Shown: positions 32,592 to 41,358 of the stretch, in pieces | Layout: every line of letters begins with the position of its first letter | Numbering within the stretch: the first letter of the stretch is position 1 | From: Bacillota bacterium | GTDB lineage: Bacteria; Bacillota; Clostridia; Tissierellales; Peptoniphilaceae | NCBI GenBank assembly: GCA_028724185.1 | Contig: JAQYDN010000019.1 | Coordinates: 1 to 55,834, forward strand | Length of the DNA stretch: 55,834 nt | Reading direction: 5' to 3' | Notes under the pieces: generated by a model | The model's database searches: none | What the model was told of the DNA's origin: nothing | What the model saw: the letters and a program-made list of their open reading frames with translations, nothing else | Made by a program: the position numbers and the translations under genes

Positions 32592-34574
32592 TTATTTAAG
32601 GTCGAGAATGTTGACGACGATTTGTGCGACTTCCGCGCGCTTCAAGTTGTCTTTCGGACCGAAGGCGCCGGATGCGTGGCCGTTTAAGAGGCCGGTTTCG
32701 GTCGCTTCGTCGACGTAGGGTTTTGCCCAATCGGCGATCTGCGCCGCGTCGCTGTAGTTCTTCGCCTCGTTCTTTTCGGTCGCGAGGGAGGTCGCGCGCT
32801 TGTAGGTGACGAGGACTTTGGCCATTTCCTCGCGGGAGATGCTTCTCTCGGGACGGAAGGAGCCGTCTTCGTAGCCGTGGATGATGCCTTGTTCCATCGC
32901 CCAGTTGACGATGGCGGCATCGTCGCTTGCGGCCTTGAGGTCGCTTAAGGTATTCTTGTTTCGATAATCGTCGAGGTTGACGCCTTCCATGCGGGCGAGG
33001 GCCTTGACGACGGTGATGCGGTCGGTGGCCGTATCGGGCTTAAAGTTGCCTTCGATCGTGTCCATCAACTTCTTGTCGAGGACGGTTTGAATGGCAGCAT
33101 CTGCCCAGTGTTCTCCATCGCCGTCTTTGGCGCTGTCTTTTTCGATGGTGACCTTATCGACGATGGCATCGTCGCTTGTGATGTCGATATCATTTCTCGA
33201 ACGATAGGTGGTCGCCGTGAGCGTGCCTTCCTTGTCGTTAACTTCGATGTGGGTGATGTTCGGAACTTGTTCCTGATTGCTTACGCGTGCGTAATCATAC
33301 GTCTTTTGAATCTTATAAAACTTGGAACCCGATGCGGAGTTGGCGGTAATGTAGACGACGCCTTTCGGATTCTTATAGATATCTTCGCCGCCGGAGTTAT
33401 TGCCTTTAAGCATATCGAAGCCTTCATCTCCGGGATTGTTGGTGCCGGGTTTGACCGTTTCGAAGTCCTTGCCTTCTTCGGTGAGGGGCGTCGTACCGTC
33501 TTCGCCGCCCATGACGAAGGTGCGGTCGTAGACGTGGTCGTGGCCGTTTAAGACGAGGTCGATGCCGAGTTCTTTCATAACCGGAGCGAGCTCATTTCTC
33601 CGTTGTAGAATGTCTTCGTCGGTACTGTGGCTTGCCGAAGAATAGGGCGCGTGGTGGAAGACGACGACTTTCCAATCGAAATCCTGGTCTTTGGTTTCTT
33701 CGATGGCTTTTTCCATAAAGGCTTTGTGAGCTGCCGTGCTCATAGCGTTGGAATTTAATACGAGGAACAAGGTATTGTTGTAGACATAGTAAGAATCGCC
33801 GATGCCACTTTTTGTCGTGTCGGCGTCCGTGCTCTCGTTGGGAACTTGGAAGTGTTCGTTAAAGCGGGAGGAGCGAACGTCGTGGTTACCGGGCGTCGTC
33901 GAGAAAGTCAGTCCGCGGAATTCATCGGGTTCGAGGAAGGTGTTGTACTCTTGCTCTTCTTCCAAGTACTCATCGGATCCGGGTTTCACTTTATTTACAT
34001 TGTCGGCATTGACGTTGTCGCCCGCGGAGAGGAGGAAGTCGGCGTTTGCGTCCAAGGTCTTCATTTGAGAAAGGGTAAACTCCCATCCCTCTTTGCCGTG
34101 AAGATGTCCGCCCGAACCGATTTGGGGGTCGCCGACGAAGAAGAAGCTGTAATCCGTATCGCCGCCGGTGGTGAAGGTGTAGACGTCGGATTCGGTATCG
34201 CCGTTAGCGTACGTGTACTTATAGGTGGTGTTCGGCTTTAAACCCTCTAAGTGGACGCGGTTGATGTATTGCCCTTCGTCGTTTCCGGTGGTGGAAGGAG
34301 CGGATTCGAGGGTTTTTGCCTTGCTCGAGAACTCGCCGGAGGGGTTTTTCTCCGTCGTCTCTTCGTAAATAAATTTGCCGGGTGCGTCACTATCGGCATA
34401 CCAAGTGAAATAGCGTTCGGCGGAGGTTGCGCCCATGGTGAGGACATCATTTTTTTGGACGATGGCGGGAGCTGCTCCGGGATCGGCGGCTATAACCGGG
34501 GAGGTAACCGTCGTCTGTGCGAGCATGGCGGTGGCCAAGAGACCTACCGAGAGAATATGTTTCTTTTTCATCAA
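32592..34574 (-). CDS. Secreted purple-acid-phosphatase-like metallophosphoesterase with SLH domains
   Basis: A 660-residue exported surface enzyme. Signal peptide at 1-29 (cleavage near PVIAADP). A fibronectin-like N-terminal domain (about 40-135) is followed by a calcineurin-type phosphatase domain with the metal motifs FVGDPQIG, LLSAGDNV, TTPGNHD, VVFHHAPYS and LNGHDHVYDR (about 145-355). Three S-layer homology repeats fill about 485-660 (for example NWAMEQGIIHGYEDGSFRPE), which bind secondary cell-wall polymer. It probably releases phosphate from organic substrates at the cell surface. The start may be either of two adjacent ATG codons, behind AAAAGGAG. Monocistronic, with a terminator shared with its neighbour. 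Confidence 0.9.
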   Translation of the reverse strand: MMKKKHILSVGLLATAMLAQTTVTSPVIAADPGAAPAIVQKNDVLTMGATSAERYFTWYADSDAPGKFIYEETTEKNPSGEFSSKAKTLESAPSTTGNDEGQYINRVHLEGLKPNTTYKYTYANGDTESDVYTFTTGGDTDYSFFFVGDPQIGSGGHLHGKEGWEFTLSQMKTLDANADFLLSAGDNVNADNVNKVKPGSDEYLEEEQEYNTFLEPDEFRGLTFSTTPGNHDVRSSRFNEHFQVPNESTDADTTKSGIGDSYYVYNNTLFLVLNSNAMSTAAHKAFMEKAIEETKDQDFDWKVVVFHHAPYSSASHSTDEDILQRRNELAPVMKELGIDLVLNGHDHVYDRTFVMGGEDGTTPLTEEGKDFETVKPGTNNPGDEGFDMLKGNNSGGEDIYKNPKGVVYITANSASGSKFYKIQKTYDYARVSNQEQVPNITHIEVNDKEGTLTATTYRSRNDIDITSDDAIVDKVTIEKDSAKDGDGEHWADAAIQTVLDKKLMDTIEGNFKPDTATDRITVVKALARMEGVNLDDYRNKNTLSDLKAASDDAAIVNWAMEQGIIHGYEDGSFRPERSISREEMAKVLVTYKRATSLATEKNEAKNYSDAAQIADWAKPYVDEATETGLLNGHASGAFGPKDNLKRAEVAQIVVNILDLK

Positions 34575-34677
34575 ATACTCCTTTTCTAATGTATGTTCTG
34601 CCGGGTGTATAGCTGTAGTATCTCAAAAGAAGATTAAGGCGAGGATAGAGAGATAAAAAGAGCAGTTTAAGAGTTTG

Positions 34678-35811
34678 TTAAGCGCGTCGGTTTTTTTGTA
34701 GACGCTCCTTTTCTTTAAAGAAGAGAGCGGAGATGTATGAGCTGATGGGGACGAGGAGCACGAGCACCATGGTCGATACGATGCTGGTGATAAATTCGAC
34801 GGCGAAGTAATCGGAATTAAGGAGTTGCATGGGCTCGACGCCTGCGGCAATAAAGACCAATACGGTGGTAAGAGAGCTCCCCAAAAAGGCGAAGAGGAGG
34901 GTATCCACCATGGTTCCCAGGATATCTTTTCCGATGCGCATGCCCGAGGCGAAGAGTTCTCTTCGGTCGCTTTCGGGGTGGAGGTTCGAGATCTCAAAAA
35001 GCGACGAGGAGATCGAGACCGAGACGTCTTTCGAGGCGCCGTAGGCCGCGATGGCGACGCCTGCAAAGAGCAGGCTGTGGATTTTCATGCCCGTCTCTTT
35101 TGAGATCAAAAGGAGTGATTCCGCATCGGAGAGGTTGTAGCCGGTGAGGTGTAACAGGCGGGAGAGGAAGAGAAAAATGAGGGCCGAGGCGATGAAGGCG
35201 ATGGAGACGGAGATGAGGTTCACGGCGCTCATCAAGCTCCAGCCGTAGAGGATGAGAAAGGCGTAGATGCTACAAAGGATACAGGTCAAGATGGTGATAA
35301 AGATCGGGTTTGCTCCCATGTAGATCGAGGGGATCATAAACAAAAAGATGATAAAGAAGCTGACGGCGAGGGCGAGCACGGCCTTTAGGCCCTTTCTTCT
35401 CCCGACCCAAAAGATGAGCGCGAGAAAGGCCGCCGTCGAAAAGATAAGGGCGCCGGTGCGATCGGGACTGTAGACGGAGTAGTAAGGGGGGACGCCCTTC
35501 GGTTCGTCGACCAAGACGATGACGCCGTCGCCTTTTTCAAGGTGGACGGATTTTTGCGTCGAGAGCACGTTGGTCACTTTGAGCGGTTTCTTGTACTTCG
35601 GGTTTTTCATGTTCACGACGAGCTCCTGGTTTCCGAGGAGCAGGTGATCGTAGCCTTCCTCCAAGTGTTCGTCGGTGATATCGGCGACGGTCCCTCGCTC
35701 GAAGGAGAGCGTCGAGTGGTTGTAGAGAATGTCGCCGAAGGTGCTTTGTTTCCAAAAAAAGAATATCCCCACGAGGATGAGGACGAGACAAGCGGTCGTA
35801 AATTTTTTCAT
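34678..35811 (-). CDS. YibE/F family membrane protein
   Basis: A 377-residue protein. One N-terminal membrane helix precedes an extracytoplasmic beta-rich domain (about 30-115), then seven or so helices (from about 120) with GRRKGLKAVLALAVSFFIIF and AAYGASKDVSVSISSSLFE, the conserved YibE/F segments. It belongs to a widespread family of unknown function, sometimes found with peptide or phosphate genes. It ends 104 bases upstream of the start of the SLH phosphatase on the same strand, with no terminator recognised between, so co-expression is possible. Confidence 0.82.
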   Translation of the reverse strand: MKKFTTACLVLILVGIFFFWKQSTFGDILYNHSTLSFERGTVADITDEHLEEGYDHLLLGNQELVVNMKNPKYKKPLKVTNVLSTQKSVHLEKGDGVIVLVDEPKGVPPYYSVYSPDRTGALIFSTAAFLALIFWVGRRKGLKAVLALAVSFFIIFLFMIPSIYMGANPIFITILTCILCSIYAFLILYGWSLMSAVNLISVSIAFIASALIFLFLSRLLHLTGYNLSDAESLLLISKETGMKIHSLLFAGVAIAAYGASKDVSVSISSSLFEISNLHPESDRRELFASGMRIGKDILGTMVDTLLFAFLGSSLTTVLVFIAAGVEPMQLLNSDYFAVEFITSIVSTMVLVLLVPISSYISALFFKEKERLQKNRRA

Positions 35812-36040
35812 AGTTCCTCCTCTTCTGTGAGCTGCATTATCTCATAGAGGCGTAAGGAGCATGTTAAGCCCATGTTTATTTCTTCGGAACCGGAGGTGTC
35901 GGTTTGAAAGGCCGTCGGTATTTCGAGCGGGGCGACGTTTCTTCCCGCGGAATCGCAAAAGTTGAAAAAACCATCTATTCACGACAGGTAATTTGAGTTA
36001 AAATAAGTTGTAAAGTTACTGTTGAAGACAGGAGGTTATT

Positions 36041-36724
36041 TTGAAAACTATTTACGAAGGTAAGACAAAGGATATCAGAAAAGACGGCGACAAGACTTAT
36101 TTCTTTTTTAAAGACGACGTAACCGGAAAAGACGGCGTCTTTGACCCGGGTGAAAATCAAGTAGGTCTTTCGATCGAAGGTTCGGGACGCGCGTGCATCG
36201 CCATGAGCAAATATTATTTCGAGAAGTTCAACGACGAGAACATCCCGACCCACTACGTCGCTGCCGACGTCGACGAGCGCTTAATGGAAATTAAACCCGC
36301 GACGGTGTTCGGAAAGGGCCTCGAAGTAATTTGCCGCTACAAGTCGACGGGAAGCTTTATGCGCCGTTACGGACTTTACGCCGAGGAAGGTCAGGACTTA
36401 AACGGCTACGTCGAATTCACGTTGAAAGACGACGCGCGCCAAGACCCCCTTATCAACGAAGATGCCTTGGTACTCTTAGGTATTCTTAAAGAAGGCGAAT
36501 ACGACACGATTAAAGAACTCACGCGTTCCATCTCCAAGGTCATCGCCGACGACCTCGCCGAGAGAGGACTGACGCTGTACGACATCAAGCTCGAGTTCGG
36601 ACGCCTCGAAGGCAGCGACGATATCGTCCTGATCGACGAAGTTTCCGGAGGAAATATGCGCGTCTACAAGGGCGACGAGTACATCGAACCCCTGCGCCTG
36701 TCGAAGATGATCGTAGGCGAATAA
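36041..36724 (+). CDS. purC: SAICAR synthetase PurC
   Basis: Joins CAIR and aspartate with ATP in purine synthesis. The 227 residues show YEGKTKDI at the N terminus, VICRYKSTGSFMRRYG near 88, and LIDEVSGGNMRVY with the IDE metal-binding residues near 200. TTG start behind AGGAGGT. It is separated by 23 kb from the other pur genes and stands alone with its own terminator; purE, purK and purB are outside the window. Confidence 0.94.
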   Translation: MKTIYEGKTKDIRKDGDKTYFFFKDDVTGKDGVFDPGENQVGLSIEGSGRACIAMSKYYFEKFNDENIPTHYVAADVDERLMEIKPATVFGKGLEVICRYKSTGSFMRRYGLYAEEGQDLNGYVEFTLKDDARQDPLINEDALVLLGILKEGEYDTIKELTRSISKVIADDLAERGLTLYDIKLEFGRLEGSDDIVLIDEVSGGNMRVYKGDEYIEPLRLSKMIVGE

Positions 36725-36750
36725 ATCTATTGTTTTCGAAATTACCATAA

Positions 36751-36777
36751 AAGAGCCTTCCGGGGCTCTTTTTTTGT
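36751..36777 (+). terminator. purC terminator
   Basis: AAGAGCC (36751-36757) / GGCTCTT (36764-36770) and seven more T. Confidence 0.88.
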
Positions 36778-36800
36778 GGCCTATGTATTTTTTTGCGAGT

Positions 36801-36811
36801 TGTGGTATAAT
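36801..36811 (+). promoter_or_regulatory. Extended -10 promoter of the ribU transcript
   Basis: TGTGG then TATAAT (36806-36811). No good -35 is seen 17 bases upstream, so the TG extension probably compensates. The FMN aptamer starts 27 bases later. Confidence 0.6.
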
Positions 36812-36837
36812 AAATGCATAGTTAAATAGTATGATAA

Positions 36838-36986
36838 ATCTTCAGGGCGAGGTGAAATTCCTCATCGGTGGTAGAGTCCACGTGTCGCGAGACTGAATCG
36901 GTGAAATTCCGATACCGACGGTATAGTCCGGATGAAAGAAGATGTCTTTTTTCACGTGCACGCCCTGTAATATGGGCTATTTTTTA
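36838..36986 (+). promoter_or_regulatory. FMN riboswitch (RFN element) and expression platform
   Basis: The aptamer spans 36838-36943: P1 ATCTTC / GAAGAT, the conserved AGGGCGAGGTGAAATTCCTC, the ATCGGTGG segment, GAATCGGTGAAATTCCGAT, and ACGGTATAGTCCGGATG. Downstream, CGCCCTG (36961-36967) is the exact complement of CAGGGCG (36843-36849) in the aptamer, while GCCC (36962-36965) can pair with GGGC (36974-36977) before a T-rich tract. FMN binding should therefore free the GCCC arm for termination and shut off riboflavin uptake. Confidence 0.92.
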
Positions 36987-37009
36987 TGCCCGAACATAGG
37001 GAGGGAATC

Positions 37010-37618
37010 ATGGATCCGATCGAGAGGAGCGCGTCTCGTTACTCGACCAAAAACATAACGAGAATTTCTTTGTTGTCCATCATCGCATTTTTGTTGATGT
37101 ATGTCGAATTTCCGCTGGCGTTTATCGCGCCGCCGTTTATCAAGATCGACCTGTCGGATATGCCGGCGCTGATCGGCGGCTTTGCGATGGGACCGATCGT
37201 CGGCGTGACGATTGAATTTATAAAGTGTCTGCTGACGCTGTTCGTGCGCGGTACGACGACGGGCGGCATCGGAGAGTTATCGAACTTTATCATCGGCGCG
37301 GTCTTCGTCGCGACGTCTGCTATCTTTTATCGTCGCCACAAGACTTATAAGGGCGCGGTTGCGGGACTGCTCTTGGGCGTCTTCGGCATGACGGCGATCG
37401 CGACGATGAGCAATTATTTCGTAGTCTTCCCGCTTTATGCGAAGATCATGCCGATGGATGCGATCATCCAAATGGGCGCCGCGATCACTTCGCGCGTCGA
37501 CTCGCTGTGGAGCCTGATGGTCTATTGCATCGTACCTTTCAACCTCGTGAAGGGGTGTATCGTCTCGATCGCGACCTTGATGATCTATAAAAAAGTATCG
37601 CATTTGTTACATCGATAA
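37010..37618 (+). CDS. ribU: Riboflavin ECF transporter S component RibU
   Basis: A 202-residue membrane protein with six predicted helices. LLMYVEFPLAFIAPPF and IDLSDMPALIGGFAMGP are typical of RibU. It binds riboflavin and works with a shared energising module (EcfT-EcfA-EcfA') encoded elsewhere. Start ATG 37010 follows GGGAGGG; the ATG at 36986 has no binding site and lies in the expression platform. Control by the FMN riboswitch upstream confirms the substrate. Confidence 0.93.
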   Translation: MDPIERSASRYSTKNITRISLLSIIAFLLMYVEFPLAFIAPPFIKIDLSDMPALIGGFAMGPIVGVTIEFIKCLLTLFVRGTTTGGIGELSNFIIGAVFVATSAIFYRRHKTYKGAVAGLLLGVFGMTAIATMSNYFVVFPLYAKIMPMDAIIQMGAAITSRVDSLWSLMVYCIVPFNLVKGCIVSIATLMIYKKVSHLLHR

Positions 37619-37641
37619 AAAACGCCTTCGGGCGTTTTTTT
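37617..37641 (+). terminator. ribU terminator
   Basis: AAAAAACGCC, loop TTCG, GGCGTTTTTT. It begins inside the ribU stop codon. Confidence 0.88.
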
Positions 37642-37662
37642 AGTACGACGAAAAAAGGGCAT

Positions 37663-37687
37663 AAAAAAAGCCCTCGGAGCGAGAGCT
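37663..37687 (-). terminator. rplY terminator
   Basis: On the minus strand AGCTCTC, loop GCTCC, GAGGGCT (one G-U) and seven T. Confidence 0.85.
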
Positions 37688-37700
37688 TTTCGATATCGGA

Positions 37701-38354
37701 TTATTCTCCTTCGGCTTCGTCTTCGTCGCTGTCGGTTTCGTCGACGGTCGGGACGTCGGCAGCGTCGGCTTCTTCAGCATCGTCTTCAATTTCTTCTTCT
37801 CTGGGTTCTTGAAGCGATGCGACCGATTCTTCGGCGTCGGTCAAGACTTCGATACCGTCGATCGACGATACGTCGAGGTCTGCGACGGTCAAGGTGTCGC
37901 CGATTTGCATATCTGCGACGTTGACGATGGCGTCGGAGGGAAGGTTCGTCGGTAGACATTCAACTTCAACTTCTTCGAGAAGTTGCAAGAGGACGGACGG
38001 TTCGACGCGGATGTCTTCGCGGCCTTCCAAGATAACGGGAATGGAAAGTTTGATCTTTTCGTTCAAGTTAACGCCGTAAGCGTCAAAGTGAAGCAGTTGA
38101 TTTTTAAAGGGGTGTTCTTGGATTTCCTTAAAGAGAATCTTGGCTTTTTTTCCGTCTAATTCGACGTCGACGAGGGCCGACGTACCGGCTTCGTCGACGA
38201 CTTTTTGAAGTTCGTTGGCCTTTGCGTAAACGGCGACGGGTTCGTCTTCTTTTGCATAGTACACGCCGGGGACATAACCTTGCGCTCTCGTTTTTTTAGC
38301 GCTCGAGGTACCGACCTGGTCGCGCTTTTCTAAATTTAAATGGATTGTTTTCAT
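37701..38354 (-). CDS. rplY: 50S ribosomal protein bL25 (Ctc/TL5 type)
   Basis: A 217-residue 5S rRNA-binding protein. The N-terminal L25 domain (about 1-90, with RAQGYVPGVYYAK and EIQEHPFKNQLLHFDAY) is followed by the TL5 beta domain (about 95-185, with VLLQLLEEVEVECLPTNLP). A strongly acidic tail of about 30 residues ends the protein. This is the long general-stress version (Ctc). GAGGAG lies before the start. Monocistronic. Confidence 0.94.
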   Translation of the reverse strand: MKTIHLNLEKRDQVGTSSAKKTRAQGYVPGVYYAKEDEPVAVYAKANELQKVVDEAGTSALVDVELDGKKAKILFKEIQEHPFKNQLLHFDAYGVNLNEKIKLSIPVILEGREDIRVEPSVLLQLLEEVEVECLPTNLPSDAIVNVADMQIGDTLTVADLDVSSIDGIEVLTDAEESVASLQEPREEEIEDDAEEADAADVPTVDETDSDEDEAEGE

Positions 38355-38435
38355 TTGTCTCCTCCTTCATTTACTCAACGATATATTATACCGTAAATTT
38401 TCGATGTTTTCCATGTTTTCAGCTATTTTGCCCAT

Positions 38436-39296
38436 TTACTTTGCGATAAAGGTGGCCGAGATGGCACCTTGGCCTATGTGTGCGCTGATGATCGGGGATG
38501 TCGTATCGATGTAGATTTCTTCTAAAGGCGTCTTCTTTAAAAGTTGTTGCTTGACCTTCTTCGCGCTGTTTAAGTCGTCGCCGTGGTTGATGTAGCAGAC
38601 GGTCTCGCTCGCGTCGATCTCGTCGTTGATGTGATCGACGATGTATTTGATCGCCTGTTTGGTGCCGCGTACCTTGTGCTGAAGAATGAGTTCGCCCTTT
38701 TCGTTGATGTGCAGAATCGGGCGAATATTGAGCGCGCTGCCGAAGAGCGCTTGCGCGCCCGAGAGTCTGCCGCTGCGCTTTAAGTGGTCGAGGCTTGTGA
38801 TATAGCCGTAGAGGGTCACTTTAGAGCGGAATGCTTCGAGATCGCGCAGATTCTCTTCGATGGACATGCCCTGTTTTAAATTGTCGATGGCGCGCTTTGC
38901 CATGTGGGTACCGCCGGAGGTGCAAGTCTTCGAGTCGAGACACAGGATCTTCGCGCCGGGATGGTCTTTCACGACGTGTTCGGCGGCGAGCTTCGATTGT
39001 ACAAAGGTTGCCGAGAGCTCGCCGGACATCGACAGATACAGGATGTCTTGGCCTTCTTCGACGAATTTTTCGAAGTAGGCTTCGTAAATGCCCAGTGAGA
39101 TTTGCGTCGTGTAGGCGGGGTGGTCGACCAACAATTTATAATAAGCGTCGATGTCCTCGCGCGGCGTATCGAGCGATATGGAAAATTCGCGATCCGCGAC
39201 GCTGACGAACATGGGGATGACGTGGATGTCGTTACGATCTATAACCGAGAGATCGATGTTTAAGGCCGCGTCGGTCATAATGATATAGGGTGACAT
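38436..39296 (-). CDS. DegV family fatty-acid-binding protein
   Basis: A 286-residue protein. IIMTDAALNID at the N terminus, YTTQISLGIYEAYFEKF near 75, and KTCTSGGTHMAKRAID near 125 follow the DegV pattern, although TSQ is here TTQISL; the C terminus SAHIGQGAISATFIAK is typical. DegV (FakB-like) proteins carry a fatty acid to the FakA kinase. Start ATG 39296 follows GAAAGGA; an upstream in-frame ATG at 39380 adds 28 residues overlapping the neighbouring terminator and is rejected. Confidence 0.87.
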   Translation of the reverse strand: MSPYIIMTDAALNIDLSVIDRNDIHVIPMFVSVADREFSISLDTPREDIDAYYKLLVDHPAYTTQISLGIYEAYFEKFVEEGQDILYLSMSGELSATFVQSKLAAEHVVKDHPGAKILCLDSKTCTSGGTHMAKRAIDNLKQGMSIEENLRDLEAFRSKVTLYGYITSLDHLKRSGRLSGAQALFGSALNIRPILHINEKGELILQHKVRGTKQAIKYIVDHINDEIDASETVCYINHGDDLNSAKKVKQQLLKKTPLEEIYIDTTSPIISAHIGQGAISATFIAK

Positions 39297-39380
39297 GGTA
39301 ACTTCGTCCTTTCTAATTTTCGCGGTCAAAAGAATAAGAACATTATAACACAGCGGCGTCGAAACAAATATTGACCACAT

Positions 39381-39406
39381 AAAAAAAGGGAGCCGCGAAG
39401 GCTCCC
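39381..39406 (-). terminator. hsp20 terminator
   Basis: On the minus strand GGGAGCC, loop TTCGC, GGCTCCC and seven T. Confidence 0.88.
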
Positions 39407-39426
39407 TCCATCTATGGGTCTAAGCG

Positions 39427-39882
39427 CTATTTGCGCTCTTCAATTTGAATCTTTTTCACGGTCTCTTTTTCTTCTTCCCGAATCTTCGGCAAGTCGATCG
39501 TCAAGAGTCCCTTTTCGAGTGTGGCGCTTACCGCGTCTTCGTCGACGTCGGGGAAGACCATTGTTCTCGACATCTTGGAGAAGCGACGTTCTCTGTGAAT
39601 ATAGTTGTCGTTTTCTTCGTCGACGTCGTTTTTCTCCTCGGCGGTCAGGGTGAGACGGCCGTCGTGCAAGTCGATGTCGATTTGATCTTTCGTCAGACCG
39701 GGCAGTTCGGCCTCGACGATATAGCGATCGTCCTCGGCTTTGATGTCGACCTTAAACGTGGATGTGCGCGTTAGATCGGAGACGGGGAAGTCATTTTTAA
39801 AGAACGAGTCGATGATATCGTTCATATCCATCAATCCTCTGTTGAAAAATGAATGATTGTTTAACGGTCTTAAGTTTGTCAT
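39427..39882 (-). CDS. Small heat-shock protein Hsp20/alpha-crystallin
   Basis: A 151-residue holdase chaperone. The alpha-crystallin domain covers about 40-135, with VEAELPGLTKDQIDIDL and the closing signature ATLEKGLLTIDLPK. AAGGAGG precedes the start. It has a consensus promoter followed by a CIRCE operator, so it should be repressed by HrcA and induced by heat. Confidence 0.94.
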   Translation of the reverse strand: MTNLRPLNNHSFFNRGLMDMNDIIDSFFKNDFPVSDLTRTSTFKVDIKAEDDRYIVEAELPGLTKDQIDIDLHDGRLTLTAEEKNDVDEENDNYIHRERRFSKMSRTMVFPDVDEDAVSATLEKGLLTIDLPKIREEEKETVKKIQIEERK

Positions 39883-39909
39883 AAAATGTTGCCTCCTTAG
39901 CTATCCGAG

Positions 39910-39936
39910 TTAGCACTCACACTACCCGAGTGCCAA
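39910..39936 (-). promoter_or_regulatory. CIRCE operator (HrcA site)
   Basis: TTAGCACTC (39910-39918), nine-base spacer, GAGTGCCAA (39928-39936). It differs from the consensus inverted repeat by one base and sits just downstream of the hsp20 promoter. Confidence 0.92.
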
Positions 39937-39947
39937 CCTGTATCTAT

Positions 39948-39976
39948 AGTATAAATCGAAGGTCAGACTATGTCAA
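39948..39976 (-). promoter_or_regulatory. hsp20 promoter
   Basis: On the minus strand: consensus TTGACA (39976-39971), 17-bp spacer, TATACT (39953-39948). Confidence 0.9.
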
Positions 39977-40011
39977 GGATATTTTTGATTATTTTTGACC
40001 TTTGGGTAAAA

Positions 40012-40043
40012 TAAAAGAGGGACCGTCGTCTTCAAGTCCCTCT
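40012..40043 (-). terminator. rodA terminator
   Basis: On the minus strand AGAGGGAC, 12-base loop, GTCCCTCT followed by TTTATTTT. Confidence 0.82.
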
Positions 40044-40047
40044 CGGC

Positions 40048-41298
40048 TCAACGATGCATGCGTCGTTTGCGTTCCTTATGAAGTTGTTCTTCCTGGAAGT
40101 CGGCCAGGCGATCGGTGATTTTTTCCCAGTAATTTGAAAAGGGCGTTTTCTTCGACGTCCCGGATGTCGTCGAGCGGTGGTAGCGGACGCTCAGGCACAG
40201 GCCGATCATGGCGAAGTTGACCAATTGAAAGGTTCCGCCGTAGCTGATAAAGGGAAGCGGGATTCCCGTGATCGGCATGAGCCCGAGGGTCATGCCCACG
40301 TTCTCCCAGATGTGTATAAAAAAGATGCTTAAAAAGCCCATGACCATCAGCTTCCCCGTCAGGTCTTTTGCGATCTTCGACAGCGAGAGAAGTCGATAGG
40401 CGAGAAGGCCGTACAAGACGATGAGAAGAGATCCGCCTAAAAAGCCGAGTTCTTCGACGAGGACGGGAAAGATGAAGTCGGTTTCTTTCGTAGGGATAAA
40501 ATTATACTGCGTCTGCGGGCCCCGATAGAGGCCGCGACCGAACAGACGACCGTCGCCGATCGCGATGCGCCCTTCGTAAGCTTGGTAGCCGCTGCCGCTC
40601 GTATTGGCCTCGGGCTTTAAGAAGTCGAGGATGCGGTCTTTTTGGTATTCGTCCAAACGCGCGTAGAACAGCGGGAGAGACAGGAGAACCGCTCCGAGGG
40701 CGCCGAAGATGTACTTCCAGTCGAGTCCGGAAAAGAAGAGCATGACGGCGATAAAGAATAAGAAGACCATCGCGGTCCCGAAGTCCGGTTGCAGTAAGAT
40801 GAGCAGGACGGGGAAGCAGGCGAAGATCAAGGTCTTTAAGAGCTCTTTCGGTTGGTTTAAATGTTCGGCGTGGTCGTCCAAGTAGGATGCGACGCAGATG
40901 ACCAAAAAGATTTTGGCAAATTCCGCCGGCTGAAAGTTAAGCGGTCCGATGGCGAGCCAACTCTTCGCGCCCCACGTCGTGTCTCCGTGACCGAACAGGA
41001 GGGTCGCGACGAGCAGGACGACGCTTATGAGGTAGAGAAGGGGATAGTATTTTTTCCAAATGTGGTAGTCGACCAGCATGAGTCCGAACGCGATGGCGAT
41101 GCCGAGTATCGTGGCGAGTCCCTGTTTAATCAGATAGGGACGGCTGCCATAGGTCAAGGTCGCCGAGGACAAGACGAGGAAGCCTAAACATGTGATCGCC
41201 AAGACGCATAAGACGAGGACCACGTCGACGTCTCGTTTATTGAGCGAGGTCTTTTTAAAGGCGTCTCGCAGCTTTTCGATGGGAATGGTTTTTTTCAT
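40048..41298 (-). CDS. rodA: Rod-shape SEDS glycosyltransferase RodA/FtsW
   Basis: A 416-residue polytopic SEDS protein that polymerises lipid II into glycan strands with a class B PBP. Ten helices are predicted. GDTTWGAKSWLAIGPLNFQPAEFAK and GLMPITGIPLPFISYGGT (each read in part) carry the conserved residues. The start at 41298 follows AAAGGAGA; the longer in-frame start at 41397 runs into the queG gene region and is rejected. RodA is favoured over FtsW by lone context, without division genes, but this is not certain. Confidence 0.88.
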   Translation of the reverse strand: MKKTIPIEKLRDAFKKTSLNKRDVDVVLVLCVLAITCLGFLVLSSATLTYGSRPYLIKQGLATILGIAIAFGLMLVDYHIWKKYYPLLYLISVVLLVATLLFGHGDTTWGAKSWLAIGPLNFQPAEFAKIFLVICVASYLDDHAEHLNQPKELLKTLIFACFPVLLILLQPDFGTAMVFLFFIAVMLFFSGLDWKYIFGALGAVLLSLPLFYARLDEYQKDRILDFLKPEANTSGSGYQAYEGRIAIGDGRLFGRGLYRGPQTQYNFIPTKETDFIFPVLVEELGFLGGSLLIVLYGLLAYRLLSLSKIAKDLTGKLMVMGFLSIFFIHIWENVGMTLGLMPITGIPLPFISYGGTFQLVNFAMIGLCLSVRYHRSTTSGTSKKTPFSNYWEKITDRLADFQEEQLHKERKRRMHR

Positions 41299-41308
41299 AT
41301 TATCTCCT

Positions 41309-41336
41309 TTGCGCGATAAGAATATGATACTATTAT
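41309..41336 (+). promoter_or_regulatory. Candidate queG promoter
   Basis: TTGCGC (41309-41314), 16-bp spacer, TATTAT (41331-41336). Confidence 0.4.
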
Positions 41337-41358
41337 ACAATAATGGAAGGAATACGGA

